A stretch of 5,625 nt of DNA from Chitinophagales bacterium (lineage in GTDB: Bacteria > Bacteroidota > Bacteroidia > Chitinophagales > UBA10324), in contig JAJAYG010000518.1 in the NCBI GenBank assembly GCA_026786335.1, positions 1-5,625 on the forward strand, written 5' to 3'. Positions within the stretch are counted from its first letter, which is position 1, and each line of letters opens with the position of its first letter. The notes beneath the pieces are model-generated. The model did not search any database. It was not told the DNA's origin and saw only the letters and a list, made by a program, of their open reading frames with translations. Made by a program: the position numbers and the translations under genes. Below are positions 1 through 5,625 of the stretch, in pieces.

Positions 1-60
1 CATGCTGAGGAACGAAGCATCTATTTTAGCTTTATCAGATGCTTCTTTTTTCAACATGAC
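1..60. repeat. REP-like imperfect palindrome at the left edge
   Basis: Bases 1-22 pair with 37-58 around a 14-base loop (23-36). The inner arms 14-22 and 37-45 are a perfect 9-bp match (GAAGCATCT with AGATGCTTC). The outer arms 1-8 and 51-58 match except at 5/54. Between them lie two A-T pairs, two G-T pairs and one mismatch. The left arm may extend beyond the window. Its outer CATGCTGA and inner GAAGCATC blocks resemble dispersed intergenic palindromes I recall from Bacteroidota genomes, similar in design to REP/RAYT elements; that assignment is from memory. The inner hairpin is followed by six T (46-51), so it could also terminate a plus-strand gene ending left of the window. No transposase is present. 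Confidence 0.6.
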
Positions 61-119
61 AGAAACTTCGAGGGTAGTAGGAAAGGAAGCGATGAAAACG
101 TGATTTTTATTTACTTATA

Positions 120-356
120 TCATTGCGCTTTTCTTGTTGGAGTATATGCAAGAAATTCATCCAATGTAAAAGTTACCAACTTCTTTTTTGAGTTGAGCAG
201 ATCAATTGATTCATCTAATTCTTTTAGAAAATTTTTATTCGGATCGGCAATACTGATTGTGATATCAAGATTCTTTTCGTTGTTCACCAACTCCTTTATC
301 TTCTTAAAAAACTTATTGTCAAGTTCTTTTGATCTTATTTTAATTACGGCTTCCAT
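120..356 (-). CDS. Small protein of unknown function (78 aa)
   Basis: I do not recognise this family. The reading frame is open from an upstream ATG at 389, but the start at 354-356 (MEAVIKIRSK) is preferred because the preceding residues look like translated AT-rich leader. The protein is charged, with alternating Lys and Glu/Asp, a likely central helix (DNKFFKKIKELVNNEK), a strand-like ITISIA segment, and a C-terminal FTLDEFLAYTP segment. It has no signal peptide or membrane segment and ends with TGA at 120-122. Size and character recall small antitoxin-like proteins of Bacteroidota, but no toxin gene follows in the 119 bases left of it. It lies 65 bases downstream of the delta-60 pseudogene on the same strand. 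No Shine-Dalgarno sequence is visible. The plus-strand frame over the same bases is less protein-like. Confidence 0.6.
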   Translation of the reverse strand: MEAVIKIRSKELDNKFFKKIKELVNNEKNLDITISIADPNKNFLKELDESIDLLNSKKKLVTFTLDEFLAYTPTRKAQ

Positions 357-421
357 TTTATAAAATTGATAAGGAAAATTTAGAAACAAATCAATGAACC
401 CAAATTAATCTCGTAAGCACT

Positions 422-2001
422 TTATTTCCCCAAAATAATTTTAATACACTGCTGATGCACTCCATTTGAAATCTGTAATACATAATTACCGGCAGTCAAG
501 TCATCATCAAATTATAATTCTTCTTTGTGTACGCCTGCAGTTCTGTTATGATTGGTAATAAAAGTGTGTACTTGCCTGCCTTGTAAGTCAATTAAAGTTA
601 TTGTGAGGTTTTCATTTTCTGTAAGTATGTATTCTAATGTTGCAAATGATTTTATGGGATTGGGGTAAATGAGAATTGGTGCATCGGATACTTTGATATT
701 TAGAATGCCTACGTTGAGGCCGGAGAGAAAACGTGCTACTATAAACCCTTTTCCACCTGCCAATAAAATTTTACCATCCTGCTGTAATGCAATTGACTCA
801 GCAAAGGAATTAACTTCATCAATTGTCATGGAAATTTCACCATTATCTCCAAATAAACTATCAAGTTTTCCATCAGGGTTAAACCGCACGAGCATATAGC
901 CTCCTTTTCCATACCCATTATGCCCGCATACTAATATTTTCCCATCTTGTTGCAAAGCAACATGTTCAACTCCATATCCAAAACTATCATTGGCGATCAC
1001 GACTTTTCCGCCATTTCCGAAAGTATTATCATAACTACCATCAGCGTTGTATCTAACTAATGGAAGGGAAGCCCAGGTATTGTAGCCGAGAATTTGAAAA
1101 CCTGTCATCACTATTTTACCATCTGTTTGCAAAGCAATTGATTCCCCCGTGCTGTTTTCATATAAATCTCCTTCCCCACTTGAACCGGCTCCCCCAAAGT
1201 AGGCGGTGTCTTTACCACCTGCGCCGAAACTATTATCTAATGTTCCATCTGAATTTAATCTCATTAATGCAAAGGATGATGGTGCTTCGCCCGGGCCCCA
1301 AGAATACCCGCCTACCAGGATTTTTAGATCGGGTTGAACGATAACGGCTGTGGCTTCTGGATACGCATTACCTATGGGAATAACTAACTTACCTCCATTG
1401 CCAAAAGTATTATCAAGAGAACCATCTGTATTAAATCTAACTATACCAAAACCTTGATTTGCAGAGTTATCCAGTGCCAAGCCCACTTCAATTATTTTAC
1501 CATCAGGTTGCACCGCGATTGCTACACCATAATCAGCATAAGAAAAATCATTAAATGGAGTAATTAATTTGCCATCTCCGCTAAAGGAATTATCGAGAGA
1601 ACCATTTGAATTAAACCTAAGTAATGCAAACGACAATTTCCCATTGAAATCAACACATGATCCGGCATACAAAATTTTCCCGTCGGCTTGCAAAGCAAGA
1701 TCACGACCATTATTGTACCCCAAACCAATTTCAGCAGTTGCTATTCCATTAACGCCAAAACTATAGTCAACTGAACCGTCAATGTTATATCTAACTATAG
1801 AATAATCATGACCGTCGTAAGTACTCCCACCAACAACAATTTCCCGTCTGGTTGTATTACGATATTACCAGCACCACCTTGAGGAAAAGCTGCGACTACG
1901 CCATTAGTTCCGAATGAAGAATCGATAATACCTGCTTGCCCAAAAACCTTCCCTCCACAAATCAACAGTATGAATAAAATAACTTTGCTTCGCCGCAGCA
2001 T
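422..2001 (-). pseudogene. Secreted delta-60 repeat protein with T9SS type A sorting domain, broken by a frameshift and a stop
   Basis: The start at 1999-2001 is chosen because it opens a signal peptide (MLRRSK, hydrophobic VILFILLICGG, then VFG before Gln). Seven repeats of the delta-60 type (TIGR02608-like) follow, each with a QxDGKI/L block and a DGSLDNSFGxGG block about 55-60 residues apart; the fourth reads QPDLKI. The C-terminus from about 686 downward (PILIYPNP, later LTAGNYVLQI, ending IILGK) is a T9SS type A sorting domain, the signal that exports cargo across the outer membrane and attaches it to the surface. Two lesions are visible. Near the AAA run at 1840-1842 one base is missing: restoring one A joins QPDGK to IVVGGSTYDG. 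A TAA at 512-514 interrupts the sorting domain, although 29 well-conserved residues follow to a second TAA at 422-424. Repaired length would be 526 aa. The central 403-residue frame opens at a TTG (1723), which is not a real start. Either recent gene decay or sequence error would explain this. Confidence 0.85.
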
Positions 2002-2049
2002 AAAAATATTTTGTAACAGAGTTTCGAAGTTAAGAATATTTGTAACATT

Positions 2050-2057
2050 CAAATTTA
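2050..2057 (-). promoter_or_regulatory. Candidate -7 box for the delta-60 gene
   Basis: On the minus strand these bases read TAAATTTG, an exact match to the Bacteroidota sigma consensus TAnnTTTG. The start codon of the delta-60 gene (2001) lies 48 bases downstream, leaving room for an AT-rich leader of about 40 bases. No convincing TTG -33 element is at the usual spacing; the nearest TTG triplets are too close or about 27 bases upstream. Chance matches are common in AT-rich DNA. Confidence 0.4.
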
Positions 2058-2076
2058 AGATTTCCATTCAATAAAA

Positions 2077-2084
2077 AATATTTG
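2077..2084 (+). promoter_or_regulatory. Candidate -7 box directly before the MBL-fold gene
   Basis: The bases read AATATTTG, one mismatch from TAnnTTTG. The TTTG ends 7 bases before the ATG at 2092, the same spacing seen before the gene at 2893, and both continue with C after TTTG. If this is the promoter, the transcript would be leaderless or nearly so. No clear -33 TTG is present at standard distance. Confidence 0.35.
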
Positions 2085-2091
2085 CAACCCA

Positions 2092-2796
2092 ATGATCCAA
2101 CTCCACCAATTCATCTTCAACGATTTTCAGGAAAATACTTATGTCCTTTGGGATGAAACCAATGAATGCATCGTCATTGATCCCGGTTGTTATTACGAAG
2201 AGGAGCGCAATGATTTGCAAAAGTTTATTGAAGGAAAAAATCTGAAACCTGTTTTGCTGCTCAACACGCATTGCCACATTGATCATGTGTTTGGCAACAA
2301 GTGGGTGAAAGAAAAATACAAGGTTCCGTTTTACTGTAATCAAAAAGAGCTTTACCTTCTCAATGCGCTTGAAGCCACCGGAAAAATGTATGGAATGCAC
2401 GTAGCGCCATCACCACAACCCGATCGGCTGATTGATGAAAGCGATGAAATAAAATTCGGCAACACCACACTTAAAATTTTCTTTACCCCCGGCCATTCCG
2501 CCGGCAGCGTTTGTTTTTATTATGATGAAAATAATACAAATACAGTTTCTTACTCAGGACTCAGTACTCAGGACTCACGACTTATTATAAGCGGTGATGT
2601 GTTATTCCAAAACAGCATTGGCAGATTCGATTTGCCCGGCGGCGATTATGAAACACTCATGCAGAGTATATTTAACAAGCTCATGATTTTACCCGATGAA
2701 GTAAAAGTTTACAGCGGCCACGGCCCTGCAACAACCATTGGTGTTGAGCGCAGGAACAATCCGTTTTTGTTGGAGTACGCCGAGGCAAAGAAATAG
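2092..2796 (+). CDS. MBL-fold metallo-hydrolase, glyoxalase II-like
   Basis: This is an intact 234-residue metallo-beta-lactamase-fold hydrolase, probably cytoplasmic since it has no signal peptide. The metal-binding set of the glyoxalase II branch is complete: H60-x-H62-x-D64-H65 (NTHCHIDH), H135 in TPGHSAGS, D169 in ISGDVLF and H210 in YSGHGPAT. The opening FQENTYVLWDE and IDPG (D30) are typical N-terminal strands. The length fits short YcbL-type relatives, which lack the full C-terminal substrate domain of classical glyoxalase II, so thioester hydrolysis is likely but the substrate is unknown. Residues about 147-163, between the CFYYDE strand and ISGDVLF, look like extra sequence; most of it is encoded by the heptamer repeat at 2551-2585. 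The gene starts at the ATG next to a TTTG box and ends with TAG. It is divergent from the delta-60 gene and 96 bases upstream of the TMTC-like gene. Confidence 0.92.
   Translation: MIQLHQFIFNDFQENTYVLWDETNECIVIDPGCYYEEERNDLQKFIEGKNLKPVLLLNTHCHIDHVFGNKWVKEKYKVPFYCNQKELYLLNALEATGKMYGMHVAPSPQPDRLIDESDEIKFGNTTLKIFFTPGHSAGSVCFYYDENNTNTVSYSGLSTQDSRLIISGDVLFQNSIGRFDLPGGDYETLMQSIFNKLMILPDEVKVYSGHGPATTIGVERRNNPFLLEYAEAKK
2551..2585 (+). repeat. Heptamer tandem repeat inside the MBL-fold coding sequence
   Basis: The bases split exactly into 7-base units: TACTCAG, GACTCAG, TACTCAG, GACTCAC, GACTTAT. At the 14-base level 2551-2564 and 2565-2578 differ only in the last base. The repeat encodes about Y154-I165 of the hydrolase (YSGLSTQDSRL), in a loop between core strands where relatives, as I recall them, pass directly to the SGD motif. 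The reading frame is kept even though 7 is not a multiple of 3, so the total insertion must have been in frame or adjusted later. Confidence 0.75.
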
Positions 2797-2804
2797 AGAA
2801 ATAC

Positions 2805-2860
2805 AAAGTTCAAATTTTGAGTTTTTGGTTTTGAGTTTTTGGTTTTGAACTTTAAACTTT
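2805..2860. repeat. Intergenic heptamer-period repeat with 10-bp inverted ends
   Basis: Eight contiguous 7-base units are seen on the plus strand: AAAGTTC, AAATTTT, GAGTTTT, TGGTTTT, GAGTTTT, TGGTTTT, GAACTTT, AAACTTT. The unit pair at 2815-2828 is repeated exactly at 2829-2842. The ends 2805-2814 and 2844-2853 form a perfect 10-bp inverted repeat around a 29-base loop. It lies between the stop of the hydrolase (2796) and the promoter of the next gene. It could fold in RNA as a weak 3' hairpin, but it is AT-rich and lacks a strong T tail after the stem. Confidence 0.7.
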
Positions 2861-2877
2861 AATCCCATTCCTCCTTT

Positions 2878-2885
2878 TAGCTTTG
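2878..2885 (+). promoter_or_regulatory. Candidate -7 promoter box before the TMTC-like gene
   Basis: TAGCTTTG is an exact match to TAnnTTTG. It ends 7 bases before the ATG at 2893, so transcription would begin at or next to the start codon, giving a leaderless or near-leaderless message. The spacing equals that of the box before the gene at 2092. A canonical -33 TTG is not seen at normal spacing; the closest (2845-2847) is about 30 bases upstream, inside the heptamer repeat. Confidence 0.5.
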
Positions 2886-2892
2886 CCTTCGA

Positions 2893-5004
2893 ATGAAAAA
2901 GCAAAAGCGATCTGCTTTCAACCAAACACAGGCGAATAAAAAAATTACTGAAGTGCAATCATCAAAATCGTTACCGCGAACATTGATGATTATTTGCGCA
3001 CTGTTTGCTTTTGCATTGTATGCGAATACACTCGTAAATGAATTTACAGTGGATGATGATATGGTGATCATGAAAAATGATTTCACCACGCAGGGAATCA
3101 GCGCGCTGCCAAAAATATTTTCTACTGCTTACCGTGCAGGTTACACTGATCGCAATGAAGGTTTGTACCGTCCGCTTTCAGTTGCCATGTTTGCAGCGGA
3201 GTGGGAACTCGCAGGTAAAAACCCTTTTTTATATCACCTGCTCAATGTGTTGCTGTATGTGATTACAGCAGTGGTTTTATTTCTCACTTTAAAATTAATG
3301 CTGGAAGGAAAAAACCTGCTGCTTCCATTCCTCATCGCGCTTTTATTTATTGCACATCCGGTACACACCGAAGTAATTGCCAATGTAAAGAGCGGTGATG
3401 AAGTGCTGGCGTTTTTATTTTCAATGCTTACCATTTACTTCTCATTAAAATTTGTTGGAACTGAAAGGAAAAAATTTATGCTCATGAGCATGCTTTGTTT
3501 TTTCCTTGCACTGCTATCAAAAGAAAGTGCCGTTACCATCGTGGCTTTGGTTCCGCTCACACTTTACTTTTTTAAAACGCCTGTGAAAAAACAGTGGAGT
3601 TCAATTGCAATTGGATTGGTATTGCCGCTGATAATTTATTTTATCATCCGGTATTCAGTCTTAAAAGGCATCACGAATTTTTCAGAAATACTGCTCATCA
3701 ACAATTCATTGGCTGCAGCGCAAAATGATTTTGCGATACGAACTGCCACTGCGATCTACATTCTTGGCAGGTATGTGTTGTTGCTTTTTATACCGCATCC
3801 TTTGAGTTATGATTATTCTTTCAACTCAGTTCCATTGGTATCATTCAGCGATGCGCGCGCTTTAATTTCATTACTCATCTTTATTGCGCTTGCATTTATT
3901 GCAGTAAAAGGAATAAAGAAAAAGAATCCTGTTGCATTTGGCATTTTCTTTTTCGCGATTTCAATTGCACTCGTTTCAAACATCATTATATTAATTGAAG
4001 CAACGATGGCAGAGCGGTTTCTTTACATGCCTTCACTCGGCTTTTGTATAGCCATTGTTTTTTTCACTACCAAAATTTTAAAAGTGAATCACAGCACAGT
4101 TGCTTGTGCGGGTGTAATTGATTTGGTAAAGAAAAATTATAGAATGAGTTTGATCTTTGGTGTTGTCTTAATTCTTTTCTCCATCAAAACATTCAGCCGC
4201 AATTTTGTTTGGAAAGATAATTTTACACTGCTGCAGCATGATATTAAAACCAATCCTAATAGTGCGCGCATCCTGTATTCAATCGGCAGCACTTATATTT
4301 TTGAAAAGGGATTGAGTGAAGTTGATTCAAATAAACAAAAACAAGATTACCGCCAGGGAATCGGCTATCTGCAAAAAGGTCTTGATATTTTACCAGAGTA
4401 TGGCGATGCATGGTTTAACATGGGGCTGGCTTACAATTATCTCGAAGATTATAAAAATGCCGCACCAAGTTTCGACAAAGGATTTGAACACACAACAAAA
4501 CCTTCGCAACAACATTACATAGGAGCGGGCATTGCTTATGGAGAAATGAAGGAATATCCAAAATCATTTTCATGCTTCAATCGTGTGTTTGAAACCAATG
4601 ATACTTGCTACGATGCTTCGAATAATCTGGGAATGTTTTATTCGAGAATAGGGAAATATGATTCTTCCATATTGCTTTTGACTAAGGCAATTAATCTAAA
4701 GCCTAATTTGGGTAAACCCTATTACAACATGGGAAATACCTATGCTTACAAAGGCGATTACATAACTGCAATTGAATGGTACAACAAAGCGATAGCGAAT
4801 GAGCCAAAGCTTTCTGTCGCTTATGTCAACATGGGTAACAGTTATGGTGCCCTCAAAGAATACCCTAAAGCGCTGGAAGCTTTCCAAAAAGTTTTGCAGT
4901 TTGATCCTGAAAATGAACAAGCACGTTATAATACCGGTGTAACCTATATGATCATGGGTGATACTACAAGGGCCAGGCAGTTTCTTCCACCCAAAAATAA
5001 TTGA
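2893..5004 (+). CDS. TMTC-like membrane glycosyltransferase (GT-C, DUF1736) with C-terminal TPRs
   Basis: This intact 703-residue protein begins with a basic cytoplasmic tail (1-29) and about ten to twelve hydrophobic segments up to residue about 432. The first loop carries acidic D54-D56 (FTVDDDMV), where GT-C enzymes have their catalytic acid. Further family signatures are YRPLS (92-96), YHLLN (114-118), AHPVHTE (154-160), the DUF1736-like stretch about 270-322 (PHPLSYDYS, then PLVSFSDAR) and AERFLYMPSLG (373-383). From about 450 to 697 there are six to seven tetratricopeptide repeats, for example from G504 (WFNMGLAYNYLEDY). This order matches TMTC proteins, which in animals are O-mannosyltransferases of cadherins. 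A bacterial role in glycosylating exported proteins with a lipid-linked sugar donor is inference, and the TPRs probably bind the acceptor. It ends with TGA, four bases from the convergent biotin ligase gene. Confidence 0.88.
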   Translation: MKKQKRSAFNQTQANKKITEVQSSKSLPRTLMIICALFAFALYANTLVNEFTVDDDMVIMKNDFTTQGISALPKIFSTAYRAGYTDRNEGLYRPLSVAMFAAEWELAGKNPFLYHLLNVLLYVITAVVLFLTLKLMLEGKNLLLPFLIALLFIAHPVHTEVIANVKSGDEVLAFLFSMLTIYFSLKFVGTERKKFMLMSMLCFFLALLSKESAVTIVALVPLTLYFFKTPVKKQWSSIAIGLVLPLIIYFIIRYSVLKGITNFSEILLINNSLAAAQNDFAIRTATAIYILGRYVLLLFIPHPLSYDYSFNSVPLVSFSDARALISLLIFIALAFIAVKGIKKKNPVAFGIFFFAISIALVSNIIILIEATMAERFLYMPSLGFCIAIVFFTTKILKVNHSTVACAGVIDLVKKNYRMSLIFGVVLILFSIKTFSRNFVWKDNFTLLQHDIKTNPNSARILYSIGSTYIFEKGLSEVDSNKQKQDYRQGIGYLQKGLDILPEYGDAWFNMGLAYNYLEDYKNAAPSFDKGFEHTTKPSQQHYIGAGIAYGEMKEYPKSFSCFNRVFETNDTCYDASNNLGMFYSRIGKYDSSILLLTKAINLKPNLGKPYYNMGNTYAYKGDYITAIEWYNKAIANEPKLSVAYVNMGNSYGALKEYPKALEAFQKVLQFDPENEQARYNTGVTYMIMGDTTRARQFLPPKNN

Positions 5005-5008
5005 GCGG

Positions 5009-5625
5009 TCAAAGAATCATTTCCACTTCTTTAAACCCGAATACTTCATGCTTGCTTCCTGTTTTTAAAATCAGTTTTCCTTCGGCAGTAATTCCAACAA
5101 TCTTTGCATTGAATCTTTTTCCGTCTTTTCTGTAGAAGCATTCTTCTTAATTGCGGTAAAGGTTTTTCATGTAATCTTATTGCAATTGCTCAATGCGGTT
5201 TTGTTTGAGTTGAAGGTAGCGTGCTTCAAGCATGCTGAAGAGTACGTTCATCATATCATCAACTAAAATTTCCTTTCCCAAAATTTTAAAGATCGAAGTT
5301 GCATGCAATAATTGAGGAGTAAAATTTTTCTGATTCACATTCAGCCCAATGCCAATGATTGAATGTTGAATGGAATTTCCTTTCACCGAATTCTCAATTA
5401 ATATCCCAGCAATTTTTTTTTTGCCTGCAAAAACATCATTCGGCCATTTGATTTTTATTTCTTTTCCCTTAACAAATTCTTTTACTGTATCAGCCACAGC
5501 AAGTGAAGCCACCTGATTTAAAAAGAAATGTAATCGAGGTGAAAGGAAGTTTGGAAAAAAGATCACACTCATCAAAAGGTTTTTTCCACTTTCGCTTTCC
5601 CAAATATTTCCACTATAACCTTTTC
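5009..5625 (-). pseudogene. birA: Biotin-protein ligase, partial, with two in-frame stops in the C-terminal region
   Basis: The gene enters from the right edge and its true start is outside the window; the frame is open to 5625 and the TTG at 5573-5575 is internal. The catalytic domain of biotin-[acetyl-CoA carboxylase] ligase, which makes biotinyl-AMP and attaches biotin to carboxylase carrier domains, is clear. KGYSGNIWESESGKNL at the edge is the glycine-rich biotin/ATP loop; IKWPNDV holds the catalytic-site lysine (codon 5447-5449); KKIAGILIE and GIGLNVNQ follow. TAA at 5177-5179 ends the frame after EQLQ. Recognisable sequence continues in the same frame (DYMKNLYRN), a second TAA lies at 5147-5149, and the C-terminal SH3-like domain follows (FYRKDGKRFNAKIVG, then KEVEMIL), ending with TGA at 5009-5011. 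The product as written lacks that domain. There is no N-terminal HTH information in the window. The gene is convergent with the TMTC-like gene. Confidence 0.85.

Noticed and set aside
1..57. Minus-strand open frame from the ATG at 55-57 to the left edge (MLKKEASDKAKID)
   Set aside because: It lies entirely within the palindrome and is only 19 codons in the window; it is more simply explained as the repeat.
669..1344. Plus-strand open frames opposite the delta-60 repeats
   Set aside because: They are shadows of a repetitive minus-strand coding sequence and lack protein-like character.
1721..1723. TTG as start of a separate 403-residue delta-60 gene
   Set aside because: The same frame extends upstream with good repeat sequence (RYNIDGSVDYSFG), so the frame is the continuation of the gene starting at 2001 after a frameshift.
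2068..2400. Minus-strand open frame of 110 codons opposite the hydrolase
   Set aside because: It is antisense to a clear enzyme with complete catalytic motifs and shows no recognisable protein features.
2805..2853. Inverted repeat as a Rho-independent terminator of the hydrolase gene
   Set aside because: The stem is AT-rich with a 29-base loop and no T run follows; the heptamer-repeat explanation fits better, though weak termination is not excluded.
2551..2860. Possible CRISPR-like array from the short repeats
   Set aside because: Units are 7 or 14 bases and contiguous, without unique spacers or cas genes.
5573..5575. TTG as start of a 132-residue biotin ligase
   Set aside because: The frame continues to the window edge with the conserved ligase motif KGYSGNIWESE; the TTG is an internal leucine codon.

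Overview
The window reads as chromosomal DNA of a Bacteroidota bacterium, most likely Chitinophagales or Sphingobacteriia-like. The evidence is AT-rich coding sequence, a surface protein of delta-60 repeats with a type IX secretion (T9SS) type A C-terminal sorting domain, matches to the Bacteroidota -7 promoter element TAnnTTTG, no clear Shine-Dalgarno sequences, and a left-edge palindrome resembling REP-like elements of this phylum. The taxonomic call is inference from these traits.

Layout from left to right: (i) 1-60, a long imperfect palindrome; (ii) 120-356 minus, a small protein of unknown function; (iii) 422-2001 minus, a secreted delta-60 repeat protein with a T9SS tail, broken by a one-base frameshift near 1840-1842 and an in-frame TAA at 512-514; (iv) a 90-base divergent intergenic region with candidate promoters both ways; (v) 2092-2796 plus, an intact glyoxalase II-like metallo-beta-lactamase-fold hydrolase carrying a 7-base-period repeat inside its coding sequence; (vi) a 96-base gap holding a second 7-base-period repeat and a promoter just before the next start; (vii) 2893-5004 plus, an intact 703-residue membrane protein with a TMTC-like (GT-C/DUF1736) glycosyltransferase domain and C-terminal TPRs; (viii) 5009-5625 minus, the 3' part of a biotin-protein ligase gene, with two in-frame TAA codons in its C-terminal region, running off the right edge. 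No stretch over 300 bases lacks a gene.

The genes do not form an obvious pathway. The two plus-strand genes may be co-oriented but separately transcribed, since each has a TTTG box exactly 7 bases before its ATG. The most notable points are the decay (or sequence error) in both larger minus-strand genes, where recognisable protein sequence continues past each stop, and the two heptamer-period repeats, one of which adds residues to an enzyme. I see no phage, CRISPR, insertion sequence or defence system and cannot claim a new biological system here.
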